From the NCBI GenBank assembly GCA_013153405.1, contig JAADEM010000002.1, positions 1 to 64,000 on the forward strand: a stretch of DNA of 64,000 nucleotides, given 5' to 3'. The notes under the pieces were generated by a model, which was not told the DNA's origin, made no database searches, and was given only the letters and a program-made list of their open reading frames with translations. Origin of the DNA: Chlorobiota bacterium. GTDB taxonomy: Bacteria; Bacteroidota; Bacteroidia; Bacteroidales; Marinilabiliaceae. The translations under genes were made by a program, and so were the position numbers. Positions 44,990 through 53,490 of the stretch are shown in pieces (the stretch's first letter is position 1; every line of letters begins with the position of its first letter).

Positions 44990-45311
44990 AAATTTTCAAC
45001 AAATTGCGCGAATGAAGACGAATTGACGCGAATTTCAAGGTTCAAGTTCCGGGTTAATTCGTCGTTGAACATTCGACATTTGATACAGTGTTATTTGGTT
45101 CTTGGTTTTTAGTTCTTGGTTTTTTTTTGTTACAGAATACCGGTTACCGAATACTGAATACATACACTAGCTAACGCAAGGTGCAGAGCACCGAAATATT
45201 GAGGCCGTTAAAAAACTTCAAAATCCGGCATTCAGAATTCCGTACTAATAATTCAGAAAACCTTTTAAATCCGACTGCAGAAGGATTCAAACGGGAAATA
45301 ATTTTAGTATT
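44990..45311. repeat. Degenerate repetitive intergenic region
   Basis: This 322-base gap between the RDD gene and the convergent giant kinase gene has no gene but several repeat-like strings. There is an exact tandem pair GTTCTTGGTTTTT (45099-45111 and 45113-45125, period 14) ending in a long T run. 'gcgcgaatgaagacgaattgacgcgaat' internally repeats cgaat blocks. Near 45180 is ggtgcagagcaccgaaatatt, with the small palindrome GGTGCagaGCACC. The last resembles the GCTCCgtaGGAGC string near 61060. No convincing terminator for either flanking gene was seen other than the T run. Confidence 0.5.
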
Positions 45312-48300
45312 CTACTCCTCCTCATACAACGGCAACTCAATAAAAAATATGGTTCCTTTCCTCTCACCTGTTTCAAACCAAATCTTTCCTTTCGAATTAG
45401 TGATAATATTTTTAACAATAGCAAGTCCCAGCCCCATTCCGCTTGATTTAGTAGTAAAATTCGGCTGAAATATCTTCTCTTTTATCTCTTCGGACATACC
45501 GGAACCATTGTCGGCAAATGAGATACGAACTTTATTATAATCCACCCTCACCTTTACATTCAGAATCCCCTTCTTACCTTTAGGTATCGACTGCTGGGCA
45601 TTTTTAATGATATTATTAAAAACACGTATCATCTGATCAGGATCAGCAAAAACCCATACAGGCTTGTCAACATCAAAATCCTGTATTATCTCAAAATCCG
45701 GAAGCTTCTTATAAAGTTCACAGGTATGTTTTAGTTTGGATACAATATCTATTTTAGACCTTTTTGCCACCGGCATTTTTGCAAAATTTGAAAATTCTGT
45801 TGCAATAACTGACAACTGATCAATCTGCTCGATGAGGGAATTGGTTACCTTTTCCAGATATGCATCAAAATCCTCCACATTGTCTTTCCAGGCACGTTGT
45901 AAATACTGAACATTTAGCTTCATTGGAGTCAGAGGATTCTTTATCTCGTGAGCAATCTGTTTTGCCATTTCCCTCCATGCAACTTCACGTTCCGATTGCG
46001 CCAGTTTGGCGGCACTCTCCGATAGTTCATCCACCATACGATTATAAACCGACACAAGTTCACCTATCTCATCCTGTTTTTTATATTCAATTTTCTCATT
46101 TTTCTGACTCAATGAAACCTTTTCAAGGCGATTCTGAATTGTAGAAAGAGGGGCAGTAATCCTGCGCGACACAAACACAGCAAAGCTAATAGCAATGAGA
46201 ACAAAAATGAGATATGCATTTATTACTGCAACTATAAGAGACGAAACCTGTTCCCTTAATTCATCACTACCTACAAAGTACGGAATATTAAGATATGCAA
46301 AAGGCTGATTCTCCTCATTAAATATTACCACATAGGCCGAAACATAATTCAATCCCCCTATCGACTCCTCCTGCTCATATTCAGTTTTCTTATTCACCGA
46401 CAGTTCATAAAATGCTTTCGGAGACATAAGACGCCCGGTCAGGCCGTTTACATAAAGTTCGGGACGCGAAGTAGCCAGCAGATGCCCGTCAAGTCCGAAA
46501 AGATTGATGTCACAAAAAAACACATTTGAGAACTTCTGCAATAAAGGCTGAATGTAATCACGCATTTCATAAGTAAGACTATCTTCTGCACCCAGTTTCT
46601 GTTCAACTTCCATAAGTACAGATTTTAACCGCTGCGACAGTATCTCACTGTTTTTCTTTTTAAATTGATATATTGAATAATAAACCGAACTGACTCCGAC
46701 TATCAATAACAACACCAGAACCATCGTTACCAGAGCAATCTGTATCCGCTCCTGTATTGAAAATCTGAAAAAAGGAATCCCGTTCTTAAGTTTTATAACC
46801 ACAAGGGTAATTACAGCAAGAAAGAACAGTCCGATAAAAAAGATAGAGAATCCAATAGCAATATCAAGGACAGAGATTTTATACCTCGTCAAAACTATCA
46901 GTACATTCTCTTCAGGCCTGTAAACCAGATGACTTACTTCTTTGGTTTCCACATAATATTTTTCACCTCTGTTATCCTTTACAAACTTCTCGTCAGAAAG
47001 GTCGTACTCATATTCACCAAACTGTTTTGCCAGAACGCCGTTCACATATTTTGCATACGAATAATCATTAGACACCTCGAAAACAAGTTTTTCCTTATCA
47101 CTTTTCAGAAGTTCAGGATAGCCGAGACCTACAAAAACCGGTTTAGAATTTATCTCAATGTAAAGATTAACTTCATACTGCGGATCCCCTTTAAAGTAGC
47201 TGAACATTCCCATATAAGTAACATTTCCGTTGTTATTGTCCATAAAATAGAAATGCCTGCTTGAGTTAACACTATATCCTATTTTGGTTATCAGTTGATC
47301 AAAATAATTGTAACAATTATACGTTTCACCAGTACCGCGGATAACCACATCACCTCCCGGCCAGCATGGTACTATCTGAAGTTCATAACGACTCAGATAT
47401 CCAACAAAATATTTTTTCTCTAGATACTCTCTGATCTCATCAGATGAAAGTTCATCTTTTCGTAACAGTTCCTTGAGTTTCTTGTCTGTTTCAATATATT
47501 TCTCTAACCCTTTTAAATACATCTCAGCCACAGGATCCTCTTCTCTTACAAGACGAAACGAAAGATTTTCAATAAGCACTTCTCTGCTTCTTTTCTCTTT
47601 GTTATTGTACAATTTTAGCAATACAATAGTTATGTAAAGCGACAACAACAGTATAATCCATGTGAATATGCTGTATGAATGGATTATCCTCTTTTTATGT
47701 CCTACATATTCAAAGATGACAGTTATGATAAAAAAGAATATAATACTCTCTTCAAGACAAGAACAACCGGTTACGAATTTTACAAACCCAATGAACAACA
47801 CTATAAGCAACAGAACAACAACTCTCTTCCAAAACAAGATTTTCTCACGAAACATAGCCACTGCCTTTTCGAGCAGGAAAAGGAAAGAAAACATTTGAAA
47901 AACAACAATTGCGACTTTGGCAATAATCATAACATCAAAATCACTCATGCGTGAATAAAGAGAAAGCGATGACGAGTGCTGAACAAGAATTATTATCAGA
48001 AAATTGACAAAAAGAAAATATGCCATTACAATCAACATTGTTAAGGCATAATAAACAGTTATTAACAAGCCGTCCTCTTCACCGTTTTTTATTACCGAAG
48101 GAACCCTGAAATTTCTGTATATCCAGAAAAAAAACATAAACAGAATAAACGACAGGAGAAGAATTGAAGCAAGTGAAGGCATCAACGAAGAATAAGCAAA
48201 CGATACCGGCGAAAACAAATCACCTGCCGATGTGAGAAATGCATTGTTATAACATACAAAACCGTAATATATCATTGCAAGTAATCCGGCAACAATTACA

Positions 48301-49028
48301 AATGCGTAATTTCCCACCCTTTTTACAGCATACCGTAAAAGCGACCCAGTAAACAGAATTGACCCCAGAACTGCAATCAAAATCAGGATAAGACCGGACT
48401 TACTGGGAACTTCGGATGTAAATGATTTATCACCGGAAACAAGTGTAAACAGGTACATTCCATTTTTACCTGATATATCAATCCCGTTTCCCGGATTAAA
48501 CGTTCTGATATCTGGAACCGAACTGATATTAAAGCAATCATTAAACCGGTTCTTTAAGAATTTATTTTCGTAAGGATATTCCCGTTTAATTAAAAATAAC
48601 CCTGCTATGGTTACATCTTTGGTTTTACGGTGCTCTGCCAGATACCAACCGTTTTTTAGTTTCACAACTTCTTCCGATGTAATCTTATCTCTTTCTCCCA
48701 TTACGGGAATCGAAGCATCAGACCAGGCAATAAGAGTATCTTTATTGTAAACAAAATAAGAAAACTCATCTCCATAAAGAGAGTCCATCAAAACATCCCA
48801 GGAAACACCACCTGTTGAATACTTTTCAGACAAATGTATAACACTCTTCTGCAGGCCGGTTTGCTTTTCAACTAATACTTTCTCAAATTTCGCCTTATTA
48901 ATGTGAATATTCGGAGATGATGTAGTATAAAGTGTAATAAACGTACCTCCTGCCCAGCCTAATACCGATACAACAAAAAAAATCAATAGCAGCAGGAATC
49001 TTCTGTCTTTTAATATAGAACTTTGCAT
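45312..49028 (-). CDS. Giant NtrY-like sensor histidine kinase
   Basis: A 1238-residue sensor kinase. The N terminus has one helix (RRFLLLLIFFVVSVLGWAGG), a first extracytoplasmic domain (about 35-210), and a block of about eight helices (215-470). A second sensor region (about 480-740) and a helix come next, then a third sensor region (about 800-960). The last helix leads to a HAMP domain (RRITAPLSTIQNRLEKVS). The kinase core has His1027 in IAHEIKNPLTP, an N-box FNNIIKNAQ near 1138, DNGSGM near 1173 and GMGLGLAI near 1197. The AWREMAKQIAHEIKNPLTP context is that of NtrY. No response regulator gene is near. The signal is unknown; the multi-helix module suggests lipid, quinone or ion sensing (inference). 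Confidence 0.92.
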   Translation of the reverse strand: MQSSILKDRRFLLLLIFFVVSVLGWAGGTFITLYTTSSPNIHINKAKFEKVLVEKQTGLQKSVIHLSEKYSTGGVSWDVLMDSLYGDEFSYFVYNKDTLIAWSDASIPVMGERDKITSEEVVKLKNGWYLAEHRKTKDVTIAGLFLIKREYPYENKFLKNRFNDCFNISSVPDIRTFNPGNGIDISGKNGMYLFTLVSGDKSFTSEVPSKSGLILILIAVLGSILFTGSLLRYAVKRVGNYAFVIVAGLLAMIYYGFVCYNNAFLTSAGDLFSPVSFAYSSLMPSLASILLLSFILFMFFFWIYRNFRVPSVIKNGEEDGLLITVYYALTMLIVMAYFLFVNFLIIILVQHSSSLSLYSRMSDFDVMIIAKVAIVVFQMFSFLFLLEKAVAMFREKILFWKRVVVLLLIVLFIGFVKFVTGCSCLEESIIFFFIITVIFEYVGHKKRIIHSYSIFTWIILLLSLYITIVLLKLYNNKEKRSREVLIENLSFRLVREEDPVAEMYLKGLEKYIETDKKLKELLRKDELSSDEIREYLEKKYFVGYLSRYELQIVPCWPGGDVVIRGTGETYNCYNYFDQLITKIGYSVNSSRHFYFMDNNNGNVTYMGMFSYFKGDPQYEVNLYIEINSKPVFVGLGYPELLKSDKEKLVFEVSNDYSYAKYVNGVLAKQFGEYEYDLSDEKFVKDNRGEKYYVETKEVSHLVYRPEENVLIVLTRYKISVLDIAIGFSIFFIGLFFLAVITLVVIKLKNGIPFFRFSIQERIQIALVTMVLVLLLIVGVSSVYYSIYQFKKKNSEILSQRLKSVLMEVEQKLGAEDSLTYEMRDYIQPLLQKFSNVFFCDINLFGLDGHLLATSRPELYVNGLTGRLMSPKAFYELSVNKKTEYEQEESIGGLNYVSAYVVIFNEENQPFAYLNIPYFVGSDELREQVSSLIVAVINAYLIFVLIAISFAVFVSRRITAPLSTIQNRLEKVSLSQKNEKIEYKKQDEIGELVSVYNRMVDELSESAAKLAQSEREVAWREMAKQIAHEIKNPLTPMKLNVQYLQRAWKDNVEDFDAYLEKVTNSLIEQIDQLSVIATEFSNFAKMPVAKRSKIDIVSKLKHTCELYKKLPDFEIIQDFDVDKPVWVFADPDQMIRVFNNIIKNAQQSIPKGKKGILNVKVRVDYNKVRISFADNGSGMSEEIKEKIFQPNFTTKSSGMGLGLAIVKNIITNSKGKIWFETGERKGTIFFIELPLYEEE

Positions 49029-49036
49029 TATGTGAC

Positions 49037-49066
49037 TAAAATTATATTAATTTATTCATATGCAAA
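49037..49066 (-). promoter_or_regulatory. Promoter candidate for the giant kinase gene
   Basis: On the minus strand TTTG (49066-49063), 18 bases, then TAATTTTA (49044-49037), seven of eight -7 matches, immediately ahead of the ATG at 49028. The leader would be very short. Confidence 0.3.
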
Positions 49067-49132
49067 AAAAATGCCTGTAAATTCAAAAACCGTTTTTTAA
49101 TTTTGAAAGAAGTATTGTTCTGGATGTTTACA

Positions 49133-49606
49133 CTAATCATGATGATACGGTTCATTTCTGATTATGGTCATTGCACGGTATAACTGCTCAAAAAATATTA
49201 CCCTGACAATCTGATGCGAGAATGTCATTTTCGACAACGATACTTTTGCATCTGCTCTGTTATACACCTCTCCGGAAAAACCATAAGGTCCACCAATAAA
49301 AAACACAATTCGTTTTGTTCCGGAGATCATCCTTTTTTCCACATAACCGGAAAATTCCCGTGATGTAAACATTTTCCCGTTCTCATCAAGAAGAACAAGA
49401 TAATCACCCGGCTGTAACGAATTGAGTAGCAGTTCTCCTTCCATTCTTTTCTGAACCTCCTGCGCCATTGTCCGACTTCTCTTCACATCGGGCAATTCAG
49501 CATATTCAAACGGTAAATAATGCTTTATCCTGTCATTGTATTTTTTTATTCCTTCTTTAATAAATTTCTCATCGGTTTTGCCGATCACAACCAATTTAAC
49601 TTTCAT
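49133..49606 (-). CDS. rlmH: 23S rRNA pseudouridine1915 N3-methyltransferase
   Basis: A 157-residue SPOUT-class methyltransferase, the normal RlmH length. It methylates pseudouridine 1915 in helix 69 of 23S rRNA using SAM. The knotted SAM-binding region shows FFIGGPYGFS and LSKMTFSHQIVRVIFFEQLYRAMTI, and the protein ends in NEPYHHD, the conserved RlmH C terminus. It lies just upstream of the giant kinase gene on the same strand and is divergent from the DUF4783 gene. Confidence 0.97.
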   Translation of the reverse strand: MKVKLVVIGKTDEKFIKEGIKKYNDRIKHYLPFEYAELPDVKRSRTMAQEVQKRMEGELLLNSLQPGDYLVLLDENGKMFTSREFSGYVEKRMISGTKRIVFFIGGPYGFSGEVYNRADAKVSLSKMTFSHQIVRVIFFEQLYRAMTIIRNEPYHHD

Positions 49607-49735
49607 TCGTATATAATTTTGTATCTTTATAAAAATATGGTTTAATATTTGTAATTAAATATTTTTGCATTATTAATTAAGACGACTGTATAATTTTCTG
49701 CATCTTTAAGGGCGCAAAACAACAATATTGGGATT

Positions 49736-50140
49736 ATGTTACATTTTATAAAAACAATATCGTTTATTCTTTTAATGGCATCGGGCACCGTATTTACTGC
49801 ATCTGCACAAGGCTCCATATCAAAAGATATAATTGATGCTACGAGAGATGGTGATGCATCTGCTCTTTCAGAATATTTCAATGAAAACATTGAATTGGTA
49901 ATTCCTCAAAAATCCGGAATTTTCAGTAAGTCTCAGGCCGAAATGGTTCTAAAGGAATTTTTCACCAACAACCCTCCCGAAAACTTCAGAATAATACACG
50001 AAGGAAGCAGGCAAAATGCATCATTTGCCATTGGAAATTATCTTACCAACTCAGGAACATACCGGTTTTATTTTCTTACAAAAAACGAAAATGGTAAACT
50101 TCTTATTCACCAATTAAGGATCGAAAAACAAAATGACTGA
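49736..50140 (+). CDS. DUF4783 exported protein
   Basis: A 134-residue protein with a signal peptide ending TASA before Gln25. The mature part (about 110 residues) has the DUF4783 pattern, an NTF2/SnoaL-like cone fold: GDASALSEYFNENIELVIPQKSG, EMVLKEFFTNNPPENFRI and a C-terminal YRFYFLTKNENGKLLIHQLRI strand. Function unknown. It overlaps nadC by eight bases, an arrangement seen repeatedly in Bacteroidota (family knowledge, not checked here). Confidence 0.85.
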   Translation: MLHFIKTISFILLMASGTVFTASAQGSISKDIIDATRDGDASALSEYFNENIELVIPQKSGIFSKSQAEMVLKEFFTNNPPENFRIIHEGSRQNASFAIGNYLTNSGTYRFYFLTKNENGKLLIHQLRIEKQND

Positions 50141-50975
50141 TAAACTTATTGATGAACTGATAGAACTTGCAATTAAAGAAGACATCGGTGACGGTGATCA
50201 CTCGTCACAATCTTGTATACCAGAAACAGCTGCAGGTAAAGTTAAGTTGCTTGTTAAAGAAGAAGGAATAATTGCAGGAATAGAAATAGCTGAAAAAGTA
50301 TTTAAGAAGATAGATTCCGGCATCAGAATGGATATCTTCATTGAAGATGGCACAAGAGTTAAGCCCGGTGACATTGCCTTTACCGTGGAAGGTAAAGTCC
50401 TGACATTACTAAAAACAGAACGGCTTATTCTTAATGTCATGCAACGTATGAGTGGAATTGCAACCAGAACCAATGAGTACGTCCAGAAACTTGAAGGTCT
50501 CCATACTAAAGTGCTTGATACCCGCAAGACCACACCCGGAATGAGGGTACTTGAAAAGATGGCCGTAAAAATCGGAGGCGGAGAAAATCACCGCATGGGA
50601 CTTTACGATATGGTAATGCTAAAGGACAACCATATTGATTTTGCCGGCGGAATTGAAAAAGCAGTGAAAAAGGTTCACGAATATCTGAAAGAAAAAGGTA
50701 AAGACCTGAAAATAGAAGTTGAGGTTCGTAATTTTGATGAACTTAATGAGGTGCTGCGCGTTGGAGGCATTCATCGTATCATGCTCGACAATTTTGATAT
50801 ACCGCAAACCAAGGCGGCAGTTGAACTGATAAACGGAAGATACGAAACTGAATCGTCAGGCGGAATTACAATTGAAACACTGCGCGATTACGCCGAGTGT
50901 GGCGTTGATTACATTTCAGTGGGTGCCCTGACCCATCATATCAAAAGTCTGGATATGAGCTTAAAAGCTTTGTGA
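50133..50975 (+). CDS. nadC: Nicotinate-nucleotide pyrophosphorylase (quinolinate PRTase)
   Basis: A 280-residue enzyme that converts quinolinate and PRPP to nicotinate mononucleotide and CO2 in de novo NAD synthesis. Visible hallmarks are EDIGDGDHSS near the N terminus, the substrate-binding VLDTRKTTPGMR, GGGENHRMGLYDMVMLKDNH and the C-terminal EVRNFDEL and SVGALTHH segments. The length is typical. It overlaps the DUF4783 gene upstream and is followed after three bases by a VOC protein gene. nadA and nadB are not in the window. Confidence 0.96.
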   Translation: MTDKLIDELIELAIKEDIGDGDHSSQSCIPETAAGKVKLLVKEEGIIAGIEIAEKVFKKIDSGIRMDIFIEDGTRVKPGDIAFTVEGKVLTLLKTERLILNVMQRMSGIATRTNEYVQKLEGLHTKVLDTRKTTPGMRVLEKMAVKIGGGENHRMGLYDMVMLKDNHIDFAGGIEKAVKKVHEYLKEKGKDLKIEVEVRNFDELNEVLRVGGIHRIMLDNFDIPQTKAAVELINGRYETESSGGITIETLRDYAECGVDYISVGALTHHIKSLDMSLKAL

Positions 50976-50978
50976 CAG

Positions 50979-51419
50979 ATGATAAAAAAGATCGATCACA
51001 TTAACATTTCTGTAACCGACATTGAAAAAACAAAAAGCTTTTTCACAAAACTTCTGGACTTTAAAGTTGAAAAAGAGGGCTATCTGGAAGGTGACTGGAT
51101 GGACAGAACCGTAGGGCTTGAGAATGTTAAAGCCAAATTCGTAAAACTCACAATTCCCGGTACCGAAACAAGCATTGAGCTTATACAATATTTCCGGCCT
51201 GAAGGCGGCAAGGACGCTTTAATGAACAAAGCCAACCGTATCGGATTCCGGCATATCGCCTTTGAAGTAAAGGATATTGAAAGCATCCACCGTAAATTCA
51301 AAGATGCCGGAGTTCAGGTTTTCTCCGAGATACAGAGATACAACGTAACTAAAAAACTGTTCTACTTTTACGGTCCGGATGACATCATCCTTGAACTGGC
51401 TGAGTATGAAGACACATAA
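50979..51419 (+). CDS. VOC family (glyoxalase-like) protein
   Basis: A 146-residue vicinal-oxygen-chelate protein with the paired beta-alpha-beta-beta-beta fold. The N-terminal metal-site strand is KIDHINISVTDIEKTKSFF. The second half begins at GFRHIAFEVKDIESIHRKF and ends with YFYGPDDIILELAEY (Glu ligand). Relatives include methylmalonyl-CoA epimerase and lactoylglutathione lyase; the exact reaction cannot be told. It is the last gene of the DUF4783-nadC-VOC operon, and a repeat element begins 22 bases later. Confidence 0.88.
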   Translation: MIKKIDHINISVTDIEKTKSFFTKLLDFKVEKEGYLEGDWMDRTVGLENVKAKFVKLTIPGTETSIELIQYFRPEGGKDALMNKANRIGFRHIAFEVKDIESIHRKFKDAGVQVFSEIQRYNVTKKLFYFYGPDDIILELAEYEDT

Positions 51420-51440
51420 CTCTTTGTAAAAGAACAATAA

Positions 51441-51735
51441 AGGATGTTTAAAAAGTAGTCATTATAAGAATTCACCCCAATTTTTTGTGGCATAATGAGT
51501 ATATGACGGAATACCGGAGTCATCGCGATAAGCGCAAGCAGCTTGTCCCGATTTTTTTTCGGGAAAGAAGCGATCTCGACCGCTTTAAGATTGCCTGCCT
51601 GCCGAAGGCTCGGCACAGGCAGGCTTCACCCCATAAAATGGGGTTCGCAATGACGCACAAGTCTCGCTGACAATCAAAATCTTAAGCAATTCCGTCATTG
51701 GTAGAATTACTTTGTTTTAGTATAAAGACATCATT
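51441..51735. repeat. MITE-like interspersed repeat, copy B
   Basis: The left end AGGATGTTTAAAAAGTA equals the right end of copy A in inverted orientation. The right end is degenerate (agacatcat) near 51727-51735 and reaches into the stop codon of the transglutaminase gene. Shared internal blocks are as in copies A and C. It carries an extra hairpin GCCTGCCTG (51593-51601) with CAGGCAGGC (51616-51624), and CCCCAT-aaa-ATGGGG at 51629-51643. Non-coding; it lies between convergent genes. Confidence 0.7.
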
Positions 51736-52933
51736 TCATATACAGCTTTATCTCCATATTCTCATCACCGGTATGGATACCGACCTGTTTCAGGATTCCG
51801 CCGTCACCGATATATTTAAAGGTGTAATCCTTGTTCTTTTCAAGCTTGAACTCCAGAACATCGTTCATATCCTGAGTCGGTCCGCTTGTTCTTCCCCCGC
51901 CTGTCTGTTCTCCCTCGCTGAACACATCCACATTGGTTGCAACCCTGTCGTCACCCTTCAGTGTGCAGACCTGGCTTTTGAACATCCATACTTTAACGAT
52001 TATGCTGTTACCTGCCAGCTGTTTCTCTTTTTCCGATTCTTTATAAAGCCGGATATACCTGTCGGTAACATTGTATGCAGGCACATAGGTAATTGTTGAA
52101 TCCCATACTAACGGAAAATAAGTATCGGCAGGCATGAACGAAGATGCATAAATGGCATGCTCACGGCTGTTTGGATCTGCTTTGCCTGCATCAGCCAGGA
52201 ACCAGCTTTTGTTCAGTCCGCTTGGATAATATTCGGTAAAATACCACTTGCCGTCTATCCAAACCTCGTTCCAGTTATGATTTCCGCGGTTGTCGTGCCA
52301 GTTGGGGGTACCCGCTATCCGGGAAGGAATCCCCACAGCTCTGAAAGCATCAGTGAGCAGGATGGAAAGACCGCTGCACGAAGCCATTCCCTGCTCCATC
52401 GACTCGTACGGACTCTGATCGGGTTTCTTACGTTTTGTATTGTATTCAACCTTAACCTCATCCCTGATGTTTTTATTCACCGAATCAATTGCACAACGAA
52501 TATCCCTACATTTCTCAACATACTTACTGAAACGCTCATAAAAATCTTTACGCCAGTTGTCACGCCTTTCGTTCAAACTTGCATAAGGCAGAACTTCGTT
52601 CAGGAATATTGAATCGGGCAATGCTTTTGCCCAGGGAAACTTATCTCTTGCTTTGTAAGCATACTCCACATTCTCAAGAAGAAATTCAGCACTCAGGGAA
52701 TCAAGGTCCCGTTGCGGCATATTGGTGATAAGAAATGCCATACCCTCCTTCATTTCCACGGGAGTGTTGTTCAGTGCCCGCTTAAGCTCAGCAGCATTCA
52801 CACCCGCCTTTACAAACGCAGAATCAAGCTGCGGCCAATACGTCTTGGGCACATTGGGATATTTGTCTACACACCCTGTGAGAAACAATGATACAATTAC
52901 AACAACCGTAAGAAATGACAGACTCTTATTCAT
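51731..52933 (-). CDS. Transglutaminase-like lipoprotein
   Basis: A 400-residue lipoprotein (FLTGC, Cys21) with a transglutaminase-like cysteine protease fold at about residues 170-260. The putative triad is Cys in EQGMASCSGLS, His in NRGNHNWNEVW and an Asp in the following FLADAGKAD region. The N-terminal 150 residues are helical (RALNNTPVEMKEGMAFLITN), and the C-terminal 100 residues form beta structure. Bacterial members are usually peptidases or peptidoglycan-related enzymes at the cell surface. The stop codon lies at the edge of repeat copy B. A second repeat (copy C) lies upstream, so the gene is bracketed by two copies. Confidence 0.87.
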   Translation of the reverse strand: MNKSLSFLTVVVIVSLFLTGCVDKYPNVPKTYWPQLDSAFVKAGVNAAELKRALNNTPVEMKEGMAFLITNMPQRDLDSLSAEFLLENVEYAYKARDKFPWAKALPDSIFLNEVLPYASLNERRDNWRKDFYERFSKYVEKCRDIRCAIDSVNKNIRDEVKVEYNTKRKKPDQSPYESMEQGMASCSGLSILLTDAFRAVGIPSRIAGTPNWHDNRGNHNWNEVWIDGKWYFTEYYPSGLNKSWFLADAGKADPNSREHAIYASSFMPADTYFPLVWDSTITYVPAYNVTDRYIRLYKESEKEKQLAGNSIIVKVWMFKSQVCTLKGDDRVATNVDVFSEGEQTGGGRTSGPTQDMNDVLEFKLEKNKDYTFKYIGDGGILKQVGIHTGDENMEIKLYMK

Positions 52934-53074
52934 TATTCAACTGTTTAATATTATCAGCAAAAATAGAATGTTTTTACCACACTAATGGATAACAGATGTT
53001 CAGTTTTGGTGGAAATACTGAGACCGGATGATTCTGAAACCACTCGCTCTCAATGTCCTGGTCCACATAGAAAA

Positions 53075-53393
53075 GAGGATGTCCAAAAAGTAAAACCTTA
53101 ACGTCAATGCAAGATTTCACCTCAATTTTTTGGGCATAATGAGTAAATGACAGGATATCAACGTCATCGCGATGAGCGCGAGCTGCTTGTCCCGTTTTTT
53201 TTCGGGAAAGAAGCGATCTCGACCGTTCTGAGATTGCTTCACCCCATAAAATGGGGTTCGCAATAACGTATAATGCTTTAAGCAATTCCGTCATTGCGAG
53301 GAGGAACGACGAAGCAATCTCTTTATTCTCAACATTTGTGAATTTAGAGATTCCTTCATTTCATTCGGAATGACGACTTTGGGGACATCCTCT
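53075..53393. repeat. MITE-like interspersed repeat, copy C
   Basis: The best-preserved copy, 319 bp. The terminal inverted repeats are perfect over 10 bases (GAGGATGTCC at 53075-53084, GGACATCCTC at 53384-53393) and extend by four A/T pairs. The internal hairpin CCCCAT-aaa-ATGGGG is at 53242-53256. The right part contains cgtcattgcgaggaggaacgac, a string that recurs inverted in copy A. No ORF of significance and no clear target-site duplication. Confidence 0.8.
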
Positions 53394-53412
53394 TTTTTTA
53401 CACTTCCGGGCA

Positions 53413-53445
53413 TAAAAAAACGGTATGATCATAAACCATACCGTT
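53413..53445 (-). terminator. Intrinsic terminator after valS
   Basis: On the minus strand the stem AACGGTATG/CATACCGTT with a 9-base loop is followed by TTTTTTTA. A second, larger fold lies between it and the valS stop. Confidence 0.85.
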
Positions 53446-53490
53446 AAGTGGGAAGAGAGACCGGATAACTTCGAGTCATCCGGCCACTTA
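53445..53490 (-). other. Two-tier stem-loop in the valS 3' UTR
   Basis: Outer stem TAAGTGG (53445-53451) with CCACTTA (53484-53490). Inner stem CCGGAT (53461-53466) with ATCCGG (53478-53483), and an additional ACT/AGT pair near the loop. It starts immediately after the valS stop and directly precedes the terminator hairpin; probably an mRNA 3'-end stabilising structure. Confidence 0.45.

Noticed and set aside
45099-45125. CRISPR or regular repeat array
   Set aside because: Only two 13-base units in tandem without spacers.
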